From Thelephora terrestris (Eukaryota; Basidiomycota; Agaricomycetes; Thelephorales; Thelephoraceae): a DNA stretch of 64,000 bases. Location: positions 124,001-188,000 of the forward strand of contig WIUZ02000023.1 in the NCBI GenBank assembly GCA_015956445.1. Direction: 5' to 3'. How positions within the stretch are numbered: the first letter of the stretch is position 1; each line of letters opens with the position of its first letter. Shown one piece after another: positions 33,753 to 46,591 of this stretch. The translations under genes and the position numbers were made by a program. The notes beneath the pieces are model-generated. The model saw only the letters and a list, made by a program, of their open reading frames with translations. It had not been told where the DNA came from and made no database searches.

Positions 33753-33759
33753 AGCTCCC

Positions 33760-34229
33760 TTCAGCTCACCTTGGAGACATTCAACGAAGAGGCTAACACC
33801 TGTTGTCGTGACGTCAAATCTCCCATTCTCCGATTCCTTCCTATTGGTCGCTCGACTCCATCATGTTCCAGACTCTTCCCAGCCTCATGACTGCCTCGAG
33901 GCAACCTTCATCCTGGTCACCAGACCGCTTCTATTGTTCCTCGGACGTTCTTCCCTGCTTCACATCTCCTCCTGGGAACCCTGTTTCGAATCCTTGCGTT
34001 CTGCCATCTGCCACCCGCTACTCGACCCTCCGGAACTTTGATGTCCCCAACACCTCGTTCCCCTCGCCTTTCACCATCGTTTCGACCCTCGTTCTAGCTC
34101 TTTGCTATCACCATCTATCGCTATCGACTCCTCCTGCCATTGATCTCCGGTTATCTCATCAATCTACGCTCTCGTTCCCGCAATTCCTTATCAATTGGAA
34201 CTTTCCGGTCGATCGATTAGTTCCATTCC
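33760..34229. other. Unassigned stretch before the element nest
   Basis: A Ser/Pro-rich open stretch (33863-34270 plus) is present, without a motif I recognise. The LTR-like nest starts at 34230. Confidence 0.3.
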
Positions 34230-34509
34230 TGTCAGGGTTGAAGGCCTGCTTACTGTTTGTGGGGCGCTAGAGGATTAGCGGGGTAGGGGGTGTCTGGGCG
34301 GTGTTTGAGGTGGGGAGTTCCTGGAGTGGAAACAAGAGGAGGAGGAATATCGAGGGCGAGTGGAGACTCAAATTGGTAAGGGTGAATGGGTGAGTTGTAA
34401 TCACTGCAGAATTCAACCAGATGTTGAATGAACAGTTCAAAGTCTTGACCGCTGAGTTGTTCGAAACCGTTAAGGTATTCTATGACAGGGAGAGGCAAAT
34501 CAGTAGGGA
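34230..34509 (-). mobile_element. LTR-like unit 0 (family I), fragment, first part
   Basis: Starts TGTCAGGGTTGAAGGCCTGC, the complement of the end of units 1 and 6, so this unit lies in the opposite orientation to unit 1. It carries the C-terminal part of the ~205-residue family I reading frame on minus. It is interrupted at 34510 by unit 1 (duplicated AGGGA) and continues at 40536-40658. Its far end is not in the window. Oldest layer of the nest; broken. Confidence 0.7.
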
Positions 34510-35270
34510 TGTCACGAACACGTGACATAGTGCGGAAAATCACACAAGTAATCCAAGATATCGTTTCTATTTGGCGCAATAATAAAAGTACAAAAAAAGA
34601 TCACAGTAAAAAATATGGTGCGCGTCACTTAGTCACCACTACTTTTTGACAGTGGCCAATCTGGCCGAGAGTTTGTAGGCACCATAAAAAAAATCCCCGC
34701 TGCATCAGCGGCGCCGCTCCTTGGGAGTTAATGCTTGCAAGTGGGTATAATCACCTGTATTTCACCCTTTTTGTGCGTTGTAGGACTATTTGGGGAGCAA
34801 CAAAGATCCCTCGTTAACCCGGGTAGTGGGCGCTTAACGTGGGAATCCTTGCCTATTATGGAAGGTGGCCAATTTTGAGGGTGACCGAAAATAATATCTT
34901 GGCAACAAAGCACTTTCAAGAAAATTTGTCTGACAGATCCCTTCTACAGACAAAAAGGAGATGATCTGTCAGATTAGATTGTCCATAGGGTGCTTGTGTG
35001 TTGTGGAATTTTCGCCCACGATCATTGTCACAAAGTGGTGGTGACTAAGTGACGCGCACCATAGACTAAGAGAAAAGGAGGCTCCTGACAAGCACAGTCA
35101 GAAGTGGAGATGCACCAATGTGTGAAGTGGAGGGCATGGTATACACTCTGAGGACAATATGTATACTTCCTCGCAATCGGATCCACCCAACACTCCCGGC
35201 AGCCCAACACGTCATGATCCAATCCCATCCTCATTTCCTGTCGCACACTCCCAACCCGTCATTCACCAAC

Positions 35271-36074
35271 TCAGACCCATACTTGTCCTGAAGCTTCACT
35301 ATCTCCAGCTTCAGCTGCATGCGAACTTGGTGAGCCTGGCTCGATGGGTGACACTGCTGTCCAGAACGAGTCATTGGACTCTTGCGCGGCTTCTTCAACG
35401 ACCTCTCCACCATCTGAGGAACTGGAGCAGGACTCCAGGGAGGGGATTGAGGGAGAGGAACCCCCCGATCCCAGCGGAGTCGGAGGGACAACAGGGGAGG
35501 ACTGAGGGGGGTCGGTGCAGTATGCTCCCTGACACTGGTGACCGAAATATCTGAAGAGAGATGCCTGGAAGGGTCCCCAATGTTCCAAGGCAAAGTGAGA
35601 GAAGTCTTCGTTGAGACTGTTGACAATCACGTACATGAGGTCCACTCATTGCTCTAACTTCATGATTCGACGCTCCCTCTCTCTCTCCATGGCATCCAGC
35701 AAAAGGGAGGCACCGGGAGGTTGCGTAACGGTACGATTGGGGTCATCGTATCCCACCTGCTCCCAGAACTGCGGGGGAGCCTGATGGGCAGTCAAGAACT
35801 CCACGGCAACCCTGTTGTCATGAGCAATGTTGGCAGGGGTGTCGTACAGATGCTGTTCGACGTTGTAGGGGGTATCGGCCTCATAAGGAGAGGTGGAGAT
35901 GAAGGGAGTAGTGGTGCCGTTGAGAGACATAACCTTGAAGATTGGTTGGGAAGGTATGGTGGTAGATTGGTGGGAGTGAAAAAGAGACGATGAAGGAAAA
36001 GACCAAGGAACCCACAGCTTAAATATGTTTAGATCAATGGGGCGCCCAAAAGGGTAACAACAATGCACCATCAT
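35271..36074 (-). pseudogene. Family I gag-like coding remnant in unit 1
   Basis: The minus-strand reading contains TPYNVEQHLYDTPANIAHDN, APPQFWEQVGYDDPNRT and VIVNSLNEDFSHFALEHWGP, with a CQGAYC pair and a Ser-rich acidic end. It is related to the coding stretch 58021-58914 of unit 6. No known domain; fossil, broken. Confidence 0.55.
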
Positions 36075-36800
36075 TCATTGTTATCCCAAAAGGGATAAAC
36101 AAACCCTCAGCCCCAATCGACCTCATCAAATTCTGGGAGAAATCCCCACCGATCATGAGAAATCCCCATCACTCTTCTATTACTACCATGAAACCTGAGA
36201 ATTCCCCATCGATCATGGGAAATCCCCACTATCCCTCTATTGCTACCACGAAACACGAGAAATCCCCATTATACTCCGATTGATTCATCCCCTATGGTTC
36301 CCCTAATTGTATTTACCATCGATCGCCCTAGGTCCCACTTCTCTGACTCCAATACCCTGCCCTAAACTACGCACAGACCATGTTGACTCGCATTTGACTC
36401 ACTGTATGATTACTAATCATGTAGAGGATTGGGTATATAAGGAAGAGTGTTTGCTCCTTTCTTTTCCCAATTCTCAATCTCTTCTGTACTTCTCTACCAA
36501 CTCGCAATAAACAAAGTAAGCTGAGGAATTCTCCTCACGCCTTACTCCTTATCTGACTCATTTAAGCAGGAATCTTCCTGCCAGTGTATGTTCAGCGCCC
36601 CTAACCCCTTCCCCTCTACTAGTCCTATTCAGCGTCCGGTCATACCTGATGCTCGTTGCTCCATTTGGGAATACAAGCTCATCAGGAGCCTTCAGGTTAA
36701 TAGATCCTCTGAACTATTAATCCACTTCCCCTATTACCGTCCATTCTCTGCTCTCGACGCCGGAGTCATCACTCCTCCTTTCCTCATTGGAGCTGATCAT

Positions 36801-39800
36801 TGTCAGGGCCACTCTACCCTAACAACTACCAGTGCACTGAGCCGACTCCGCAGAGTACTCACTAGTCCAACTAGTTTGTGAGAGAACGATCACGTCTCTA
36901 TTCTTCCGGTAGGTTGTCCGAGGTCACTACAAGTCAGGTCGAAATCCTAAAGAGAAACCCAACCTAAACCGTACTTCGTTCGGTTTAACAAGCAAGGGTT
37001 TATCCCTACAACAGGATTGATGACTCCACCAGTTGATCGACTGGACGCTCGAGGTGTTCTAATATGACTGCTGGGAGTCTATAGTTACGAGGCGCAGTTG
37101 ACGCGCAGAGCGGGAGGGAGAGCAGATGGGGGTGTCTTGGATCAAACAAGAAACTCTGACTTGTCCTTAACTGCAACTGGGCTGAGAAGGGCAGAGGATT
37201 TCCTGAGGTAACAAAACTAAGGTACTACGATACAGCCACAGTTGCTACTTATACTAAAGGAGTGGCCATGACGTCAATACCCTAATATACCCTTATCAAG
37301 CCAGAACAAAGGGAGATAAGGAGTGTGAGAACGCTAAGTAAGGGAAGCGAACAAAGGTGACGCGTGGGAGAATAAAAGACAAAGGGCCTTACTAGCGTGT
37401 GAAGGATTGCATAAAAGATAAGAAATGTCCGCATGAAACATAGGGGTAAAGATAACACTAGTCCAAATGGAAATAGGAGCATGGGGTCGTGAAAGTTCGT
37501 ACCTGGGGATCTCACCCAAGGGCCAGGTGTCAATCTCCCTTTACATGGCCTCTGCCAGCTGGATTCGGGAGTAGAGACATTCAACATCCCTTGTTGTCTG
37601 TAGGCGGTAACAGCATCACGGACAAGTGGCAACCTCAACGTACGTCCGAACATGAGGAGGTCGGGCCTAGACTCATGGGACATGAGGGATTACAGATTCG
37701 CCGGCGTTTCACGCTAACGGCTACTCCACATGCGCTGGGCTAACCAGAAGGATCCTAAGGCGATGCTTCCGAATAACGGCGAGTCCTTCCTCCGGTTAGG
37801 AGACTGTGATGTGACTGTCCACGTGTGTGATCAGGGTCCAGGGTTGTTCGTAATCGTAAAGTCATGAGGGGTCGTAAAAGGGGTTCGTGATGTCATAAAG
37901 GAGTCATCAGGGTCTTGAGACCTAATTTTAGTGCGCGCGCGTTCTAGGTGTTCCGGAACGAAGTTCTTCCAAGGCCGTCCCGCGGGCCGAGGTGTCAGCT
38001 TGATGTAGTAAGCCAACGATGATGGTACAGGGGCGGAAGTTGATGTGACCCGGACCAATGAGGTTCGTCGAGGTAGGTCACGTGAAGGATCACCGATCTA
38101 GGCTATAAGAAGGACGTCTTCTTGGAGCCATCCTTGATCAGCAACACCAGCAACTTCCCCATTATCTTACCAAAACATGTCCTTCCCCAACAACCATACC
38201 TACAAAGTCGCCAATGGTATCTCCACCATCTCTCGCATCGACCGTCGTGCCGCCGCTCGCAAGACCTACGCCTGTGCGGCGGGGACTCCCTATACCACGG
38301 ATGACCAGGTATGGGGGAGACCTAGAGCTTTGTGTGCTAGCACTAACGCCTTCCTCTAGGTAGAGGTTACGTTCTTTTGGGCGTTGATGTCCAGCTAACG
38401 GCTTCTAGATCTTGGAGGTCGTCACGGAAGTGGACGCCGAACGTCTCAGGGAGACGATGCCTCATTTGATGGGGTTGACCTGGGACGATGAGCTCTGGGT
38501 CCGCACGATTATCGCTGAGAAGGTAGCCTTCCGAATGAGGGGTAGGTTCGGGGAGCTGGAGCATCCGGTCAAGAAGGAGCTCTGGTACACCCTGCAGAGG
38601 GGAATCTACGATCAGGACCTATTGGAGCATGGAGCAACCGTTCCTCGAGCCGTCCGCCAGGCCACTGTTGCCACGTCATTGTTATGGTCGCTCGTTCGGG
38701 AGGGGGAGAGCAAGGTAGGTTCTCCGTTTGAATATTCGAGTATGACTCTCGATTAATCAAACTGCCTAGGTTGAGCGTTTGGAGCGCGAGGTGAAGGAGG
38801 CGAAAGCAGACGTCCTTCGTCTATCAGCCGAGGGTCTTCAATTGAAGGAGACCTTGGCCGCCTTCCAACAGGGGACAAACGAGGCGTTAGAGGCAATGGT
38901 CGCCAACCATCAAGAGTTGATCGCCGGGTTGAAGGTTAGGGATAACAACATTAAGGGGGCGTTGGCTAGAAGGGATGAAAAGGTAATGCCGCTTTCATCA
39001 TTGCTTAAAATGATGGAAGCTGACATTTCCTAGACTGAAGAACTCGAGAACGTAGTGGCAGTATTGACGGCGCAGGTCGAGTCCTTGCAGGACAAGACCT
39101 GTAACTGCAAGGAGGGTCCCAAATTGGTTGGTCAGGGGACCGCCGATGTTCCATTCGAGCTGGAGTACGCCGACGAGGTGGTACTCCCATCGCCTAATCC
39201 CTCGTCTTATGCGACGCCTCCGATCGAGAACGCGGTTCCCGTTCCGACACCAGGTCCGGCTTCCACCTTGGCCGCTTCCGACAAGGAGAACTGTGGGCGC
39301 TGCGTCTTGCAGCCGATCCATCAGTTGGTGAAGATCGAGGATGAGGTCATGGAGGTTGACCGAGCTGAAGATGCTCCGAGGGTCGCCGAGGTACGTCCGG
39401 TGACTAAGGGGCAACGTTGCAAGCGCTCTCGACGCCGTCCTGCTCATTGCATGGTTCCGTCGGCTAATCCCTATCCTCGACCAGTTGAGTCGGATGGTGA
39501 CCAGTCTGGTCGAGGTGGAGGACGAGAGTTCCGCTATCGGGTCCACCGTCCCTACCGACAGGTCGAGTCGGAGATCCAGCTTCGCCACCAGCTACGACTC
39601 GCAAGACAGGATCCCACCCAGGGGTCCGACGAGGGAGACGGAGGGTCGCTTGCCGACTTCGTCGATAGTGCTGTCGAGCAGTCACCCAGTGATGGCGATG
39701 TGGGACCAGGTGTTCCAGAGTTCAGTGACATCTGGGAGGCTGATCGGTCCGCTCGAAGGAGTCTCTTCCTATCGGCTTGAACTAATCGTTCAGCTGAGTG

Positions 39801-40100
39801 CCGAAGATGGCGACGCCATGTTCGGGGAGGTTCTTGCAAGGAGGGGCCAGCACTACGATCTCCGGGATGGACGTTTGGTGACCTTCAGGCCTGCCGTAGA
39901 TAGAGTCGACTTTTGATGGGGTTAGGATAGCACTTGTATAGCTCGTTGTGGCTTCGCGGGGAATAGTACGCGCGTGTGTGTGTTTCGAATGATTGGTGTG
40001 AAGGATAAGGAGTGTGAAGCATTCAAAACATAGGAGGTGATAAGAAGAGTTCGAAGAAAGAGCGTGTTATAAAAAGTTTAAAAATACCATGTTCCTGACA
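36801..40100 (+). mobile_element. LTR-like unit 2 (family II), 3.3 kb, looks whole-length
   Basis: Starts TGTCAGGGCCACTCTACCC and ends CATGTTCCTGACA. The 5-bp duplication ATCAT lies at 36796-36800 and 40101-40105, inside unit 1. The plus-strand coding stretch (38179-39916) has a coiled coil and an acidic, Pro-rich tail. An antisense hydrophobic stretch (37282-37683) is shared with unit 3. No polymerase and no repeated ends within the unit were seen. With the same TG...CA ends and 5-bp duplications, it is treated as an LTR-like fossil. Same length as unit 3 once later insertions are subtracted. Confidence 0.78.
38179..39916 (+). pseudogene. Family II coiled-coil coding stretch in unit 2
   Basis: Several open stretches in a row on plus: MSFPNNHTYKVANGISTISR (38179), then MEVVTEVDAERLRETMPHLM with GLTWDDELWVRTIIAEKV (38412). 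A coiled-coil stretch (VKEAKADVLRLSAEGLQLKE) and a Pro/acidic tail with CNCKEG and KENCGRC pairs follow. Borders between them look like short introns. The same stretch recurs in unit 3 (45935-46566 and 52676-53816), and a more distant one in unit 4. No known domain; possibly gag-like. Confidence 0.5.
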
Positions 40101-40535
40101 ATCATCAATTTCTGTGGAAATCTGATCTTACTGATAGCGTACTCGCCACTGTCTATTTCAGTATCAGTCTGTCTCTCTATTTTCCCACCCCTGTATTCAC
40201 CTCACTACCAACGTCCACACTCATAGTCCGGCTATCATTGTTCTTTGGTGGGACATCCCTACTGACTTACCTCTCCCTGTCATAGAATACCTCAACGGTT
40301 TCGAACAACTCAGCGGCCAAGACTTTGACCCGTTTATTCAACATCTAGTTGAATTCTGCAGCGATTACAACTCGCCTGTTCACCCCTATCAATTCGAGTC
40401 CCCACTCACTCTTGATATTCCTCCTCCTCTTGTTTCTACTCCAGGAACTCCCTTCCCTAAACATCGCCCAGACACCCCGTACCCCGCTAATCCTCTAGCG
40501 TCCCATAAACAGTAAGCAGGCCTTCAACCCTGACA

Positions 40536-40658
40536 AGGGATATCCCACCAGAGGACAATGATAGCCAGACAGTGAGTGTGAACGTTGGTGGTAAGATGAA
40601 TACGGGGAGTGGGAAAATAGAAAGACGGGCTGATACTAAAGTAAACGGTGGCGAGTAC
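40536..40658 (-). mobile_element. LTR-like unit 0 (family I), fragment, second part
   Basis: Complementary to 40130-40260 of unit 1 at roughly 80-85 % by eye, so it is the continuation of the minus-oriented unit 0. It stops at 40659, where unit 3 begins; the rest of unit 0 is not found in the window. Confidence 0.65.
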
Positions 40659-41795
40659 TGTCAGGGCCACTCTACCCTAACAACTACCAGTGCACTGAGC
40701 CGACTCCGCAGAGTACTCACTAGTCCAACTAGCTGTGAGAGAAAGATCACTTCTCTATTCTTCCGGTAGGTTGTCCAAGGTCACTACAAGTCAGGTTGAA
40801 ATCCTAAAGGGAAACCCAACCTAAACCATACTTCGTTCGGTTTAACAAGCAAGGGTTTATCCCTACAACAGGATTGATGACTCCACCAGGTGATTGACTG
40901 GACGCTTGAGGTATTCTATATGATGAACGCTGGGGTTCTATAGTTACAAGGCACAGTTGATGCGCAGAGCGGGAGGGAGAGCAGATGTGGGAATGCCTTG
41001 TGTTCAAACAAGAAACTCTGACTTGTCCTTGACTGCAACTGGGCTGAGAAGGGCAGAGGATTTCCTGAGGTAACAAAACTAAGGTACTACGATACAGCCA
41101 CAGTTGCTACTTATACTAAAGGAGTGGCCATGACGTCAGTAACCCTAATATACCCTTATCAAGTCCGAACAAAGGGAGATAAGGAGTGTGGGAACACTAA
41201 GTAAGGGAAGCAAACAAATATGATGCGTGGGAGAATAAAGGACAAAGGGCCTTACTAGCGTGTGAAGGATTGCATAAAAGATAACAAATGTCCACATGAA
41301 ACATAGGGGTAAAGATAACACTAGTCCTAAAAGAAATAGGGGCATGGGGTCATGAAATTTTGTACCTGGGGATCACACCCAAGGGTCAGGTGAGAATCTT
41401 CTTGTATGCTTCCTTTGGAGAGGCCAAAGATAGAGACCATTCATCATCCCTTGTTGTCTGTAGGCGGTAACAGCATCACAGACTAGTGGCAACCTCAACG
41501 TACGTCCAAACATGAGGAGGTCGGGCCTAGACTCATGGGACATTGTCAGTGTGCTGAATTTTATTCCCTTTTTTGAACCATTTTTACACCCAACTTTCGC
41601 CCACTTTCTTTTACCTATACCCCTTTCTTATCTTATCATCTCCCTTATCACGACTCACACATCATCAAGGAACACAGACAAGGACACTGATGATATTACA
41701 CGCGGCGCGCAGCAAAGACACAAGACTACCAAACCGACGGAGTTGAATCCGCCCGGACTCTATGAACGAGGACCAAGGCGTACAAACCCTAGTCG

Positions 41796-43570
41796 TCAAG
41801 ACCTAGTCTGCCAGTACTCCTCAGCACTGGCAATCTCCTCCTCCGTCCCCTCCGAGGCATTCTCGCCGACTTCCTCGTCGACCATCTCGACGACCCGAGC
41901 TTCCTCCAGACGATGAGCGACGGCCAACTGAACCTCGGCGCGCAGGCGGTTCCTCGCTGAATCGACCATAGTCTGATCCAGAGTCCTCTGGACTGACCAA
42001 CCCTCCACTCTCTTGGTCAGTTGAGCCACCAGGCGAACGGCCTCCGCTGCACGCTGGACCGACAAGAGCGTAAGGTCGGTTAAGCCGTTCACGTCGACGG
42101 ACTCCACCGGAATCAGCTCGCCGCGATCCAAGCGACACTGTAGCATCGTCGCATCGGAATAGGACGGTGGATTCGATGTCTCCACCCTGACGGATGACGT
42201 TGGGATTACTGGGACGCATACGGTGCGCTGGACGAAGTGCCCCGCGATAAGGAACCCAACGACGAGCACGGATAGAACGTTGACCACGCACCAGCGAGAT
42301 CGAAGGAGGCGGAATCAGAACGGCCACCTCGTTCTCCCCCGCGTACTCCAACTCGGGAGAACTGCTAACTGGATTCACGGCCGTCTCCTCGGACGTCTCG
42401 CGAATGACCTCCTCCCCGCCATCGGTGTGCGCAGGTGTGCGATACGACCCATCGGAAGCTAAAAAGGGATGTCAGTGGACAAGTCAAATATGTCAACCGA
42501 CATCCCACCTATGGGAGAAGCCATCCAATCCGGTATCGACTCATCTTCGGACTCGTCGCGAACCGCAGCTACCGAACGAGTACGGCAGTGACACAACCGC
42601 TCACTCATCGATTCAACCCGAGCGCCCAACAAGGGCAAAGCGTCGTCCAACGTATCAACCTAGGAGTGGCATGAGCTCTCTTGGACAAAGACCAGGAGAA
42701 GTCGCACCAACCTTGGTGTCGAGCTCATTCAGAGCCCTTCTATGACGGTTGAGCCGTCGGTCGACCTCGATCAGGTCTCGCTGGATGGTGTCATCCCGTT
42801 CCTTCAAGGACTCGACCAACCGGTTGTGTTCTTCGCGCATCGCCAGCATCTCGCTCTCAAACGTGACGCGGAGCGTGTCGTTCATCAGGAGCAGCGTCTT
42901 CTTCGTGTCCAACGCTTCCGAGTACATCCTACAGGCATCATCCTTCACTTCCTTCACTTCACGCTTCAGCCGCTCATTCTACAAGCCTGTCAGTGTTATC
43001 CCACAAGCGGGATGCACAGACCGACTCACCACTTTCTGTTCCGTCCTCAAAAGGAACCAAAGGCGGTGACCAACGGCTGCTGTATAGTGTTGCGAACGAG
43101 TCGCCCCCGGCCACCTTCCTTCGCCGTTTCCCAGATTGTAGATTCCCATCTTCAGAAGACCCCACAACGATGACGCCACCGGAGTCTCCCATGGCATACG
43201 CAACTTGGTGTCGAACGTGACCCCGCGCATAGACTCTTGTAACTTGTGGTCAATCAAGTTGTGGTACCACAGCTCGTCGTCTATGGTCAAGTAGTTGGGA
43301 GGCTTGGCTATCGTTGCCTCTAGTTGTTGAGCGTCCACCTTGTCGGCAACCGCGAAGATCTACGATGCGATGTCAGTGGTTGCCAGCAAATGGCGACACG
43401 TGACGTCGCACCTCGCGATAACTAGGGTACGCTACATTGGCGTTCGGAAGGAAGTAGCTCTTGTTCTGCACGGAGCGTGGATCCGCAGACTCGATGGTAG
43501 CGGTGCTGTTCTCAGCACGAAAAACTCGATCGGAGATCATGGGCATAGTGGATGACACTGGGGGCAAGGG
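41796..43570 (-). pseudogene. Coiled-coil coding stretch of unit 4
   Basis: The minus-strand stretches include MPMISDRVFRAENSTATIES (~43545), MDAQQLEATIAKPPNYLTID and DELWYHNLIDHK (43338), a coiled coil (MKEVKDDACRMYSEALDTKK, 42957), and an Arg/Gly/Ser-rich acidic end. Order and motifs (DDELW...) parallel the unit 2 stretch, so they are diverged members of one family. Function unknown. Confidence 0.5.
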
Positions 43571-44508
43571 GTCAAATACCCAGTGGGTACATGCTGAATA
43601 CATTGTGATCACAGTCAAAAAGTGATCACAATGTGCCCAGTGGGGAAAATTTGAATACATTCAAAATGTACCTGGCCATGTGAACCCAATGTGCCAAGTG
43701 GGCACATTTTGATTGCGATCACAATGTACCCATCAATGTGATCTCAATGTGCCCACTGGGGACATTTTGATTGCGATCACAATGTACACATCAATGTGAT
43801 CTCAATGTGCCTGCTGTGCACATTTTAATTTCTTTCACAATGTCCCCATCAATGTGTTCCCAATGTACCCAGCTCATTACATAATAGTTTCTTTCACAAT
43901 GTTGTCCATAATGTGTCCAGCATGTGGCTGAGCCACTCATTCAAAATTCTTTCAAAGATTATTCAGTGATGTGTCCATAATGTCCCCAGGGGGTTCTTTT
44001 TGAAGTAATCACAATGTAATCACAATATTGTTCAATTTCATCATGAACTTTCAAAGAAATCACTATGTGTATGGCTGTACACATTCTAGACACATCACTG
44101 GATACTTTGTGAAAGAATTTTGAATGAGTGGCTCAGCCACATGCTGGACACATTGTGGACAACATTGTGAAAGAAACTATTATGTAATGAGCTGGGTACA
44201 TTGGGAACACATTGATGGGGACATTGTGAAAGAAATTAAAATGTGCACAGCAGGCACATTGAGATCACATTGATGTGTACATTGTGATCGCAATCAAAAT
44301 GTCCCCAGTGGGCACATTGAGATCACATTGATGGGTACATTGTGATCGCAATCAAAATGTGCCCACTGGGCACATTGGGTTCACATGGCCAGGTACATTT
44401 TGAATGTATTCAAATTTTCCCCACTGGGCACATTGTGATCACTTTTTGACTGTGATCACAATGTATTCAGCATGTACCCACTGGGTATTTGACCCCTTGC
44501 CCCCAGTG
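43556..44508. mobile_element. CACTA-type palindromic MITE, 953 bp
   Basis: The element is a nearly complete inverted repeat centred near 44032. It starts CACTGGGGGCAAGGGGTCAA and ends with the complement, flanked by the 3-bp repeat TGA (43553-43555 and 44509-44511). CACT(A/G) ends and a 3-bp duplication fit the CACTA/EnSpm superfamily. Inside are many short repeats of AATGTG, GATCACAATGT and CCCACTGGG. No coding capacity. It sits just upstream of the coding stretch in unit 4. Confidence 0.82.
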
Positions 44509-45934
44509 TGAGTAGTTGGTTGGTGGGATTGTTGATTTGGGAAGAAGGGAGTTTGATGGATCCAATGGCCGGTTCACACTACGCTTTATTCGATCCTCGA
44601 CAGCGCCCGCGCCCTATTCGCCATTGGCTCGGCCCATCGTTTCACCGGTCCAGACTCCTCATACATTTGCCCTCAACATTCAAGCCCCACTCGGTCCTTT
44701 GTTGTCCCGATCGGACGAGCTGACGCGTCGTCCTCTCATTGGTTTGTCTTCACATGTGATATTACCCTTTGTCATTCCTTTCCCACACGACGTCATGACC
44801 CCTTTCTCATTCTCTCACGAACCCTGACCCATTAGTCATTCCTTTATCATTTCTATTCTACATCCCGGGCCGCTTACTGTTCCAGCTTACTCTCGGCCCT
44901 TCTTTGCTCCGAGTTATTATTAGATAGGGTGATCTATGTCCCAGCCACTCTCCTATATAGGTACCAGTAGAGTAGCTGAGGATTCCCCATCTTTGATATC
45001 TCGGGAAGTCCTCTTCTCCTTGCAGCATCAGTGTATTTGCTGTAGGCCACTGAAGAGCTTATCGAGTAACTCCTTGAACCGTTCGCTCTCCTCTCTCACT
45101 CAGTCTTGATCCTTAACCGGTGTTTGAAGCGAGCTCGGACACAACATCGAGTTCCGCACTGCTCTTTGGATCAAGTCATCAGTTTGAGGCGCCATCCTCG
45201 GGCTCTTGTATCTGCCCTCAGAAGATGATAGGGATTTACCCGATAGAGGCTTGGCACTCCTGCTGTGAATTCGGACAACTTACCGGAGAACGCTCGTCCA
45301 TCACGTTTTGGACCACGTAGACTTTGGGTGGATATAGGGAAGTCGTTCCCCCTTTGCCCCATTGTTTCTTGTTGGTTGGAGTTGCGACTCACCAACAGCA
45401 CTGGTACCTGAAGGGCGAAGAGTGGCCCTGACAGACATGAGGGATTACAGATTTGCCGGTGTTTCATGCTAACGGCTACTTCCACATTGGCTGAGCTAAC
45501 CAGAAGGATCCTAAGGCAATGCTCCCGAATGGCGGCGATTCCTTCCTCCGGTTAGGAGACTGTGATATGACTGTCCACGTGTGTGATCAGGATCCAGGGT
45601 TGGTCGTTATTGTGATGTCACAAATGAGTCATCAGGGTTGTAAAAGGGGTCGTAACAGGGTTGTCAAGGTCATGAGACCTATTTTTAGTGCGCGTGTGTT
45701 CTAGGTGTTCCAGAACAAAGTTCTTCCAAGGCCATCCCGCAGGCTGAGGTGTCAGCTTGATGTAGTAAGTCAACCATGATGGTACAGGTGGCGGAAGTTG
45801 ATGCGACCCGGACCAATGAGGTGCGTCGAGGTAGGTCACGTGAAGGATCACCGATCTAGGCTATAAGAAGGACGTCTTCTTGGAGCCATCCTTGATCAGC
45901 AACACCAGCAACTTCCCCATCATCTTACCAAAAC

Positions 45935-46566
45935 ATGTCCTTCCCCAACAACCACACCTACAAAGTCGCCAACGGCATCTCCACCATTTCCCGTATTGAC
46001 CGCCGTGCCGCTACTCGCAAGGCCTACGCCTGTGCGGCGGGGACTCCCTATACCACGGATGACCAGGTATGGGGGAGACCTAGAGCTTTGTGTGTTTGCA
46101 CTAACGCCTTCCTCTAGGTAGAGGTTCGTTCTTTCGGCGTTGATGTCAAACTAACGGCTTCTAGATCTTGGAGGTCGTCACAGAGGTGGATGCCGAACGT
46201 CTCAGGGAGACAATCCCACATTTGATGGGGTTGACCTGGGACGATGAGCTCTGGGTCCGAACGATGATCGCCGAGAAGGTGAACTTTCAGATGAGGGGTA
46301 GGTTCGGGGAGCTGGAGCATCCGATAAAGAAGGAGCTCTGGTACACCCTGCAGAGGGGGATCTACGATCAGGGTCTGTTGGAGCATGGAGCGACTGTTCC
46401 TCGGGCTGTCCGCCATGCCACCGCTTCCACTAGTCTTGTGTGGTCGCTCGTTCTGGAAGGAGAGAGCCGGGTAGGTTCTCTGTTTGAATATTCGAGTATG
46501 ACTCTCGACTACTGTGGGTTTCGAAACACTTGGCACAAACAACTCCGACGCGCCCCGAAAAAATAG
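45935..46566 (+). pseudogene. Family II coding stretch in unit 3, first part
   Basis: Related to the start of the unit 2 coding stretch (MSFPNNHTYKVANGISTISR and WDDELWVRTMIAEKV). Transposon B interrupts it at 46512, and related sequence resumes at 52652. Confidence 0.6.
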
Positions 46567-46591
46567 AGACCTTGCACAGTGAGGATCTTGC

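Larger units (their letters stand above)
34510..40535. mobile_element. LTR-like unit 1 (family I), carrying unit 2 inside
   Basis: Starts TGTCACGAACACGTGACATA and ends CTTCAACCCTGACA. The 5-bp target duplication AGGGA lies at 34505-34509 and 40536-40540. Without the nested unit 2 it is about 2.7 kb. It carries a minus-strand coding remnant (35271-36074) related to 58021-58914, and a plus-strand reading frame that unit 2 splits (36588-36800 and from 40101). TATATAAGG (~36433) may be its promoter. No protease, integrase or reverse transcriptase is seen. TG...CA ends and 5-bp duplications are typical of LTR-type integration, so I class it as an LTR-like fossil, possibly a solo LTR of an unusually long LTR. 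Broken by the insertion. Confidence 0.75.
41544..45433 (-). mobile_element. LTR-like unit 4 (family II relative), carrying the CACTA palindrome
   Basis: On the minus strand it starts TGTCAGGGCCACTCT, the same 15 bases as units 2 and 3, and ends with CACACTGACA. The 5-bp duplication GACAT lies at 41539-41543 and 45434-45438, inside unit 3. The minus-strand coding stretch (41796-43570) has parts analogous to those of unit 2. It holds the 953-bp CACTA-type palindrome at 43556-44508. No polymerase. Younger than unit 3; fossil. Confidence 0.76.

Noticed and set aside
36801-40100. Unit 2 as a cut-and-paste DNA transposon
   Set aside because: Ends match over only about five bases, the duplication is 5 bp with TG...CA ends, and no transposase is present, so LTR-type integration fits better.
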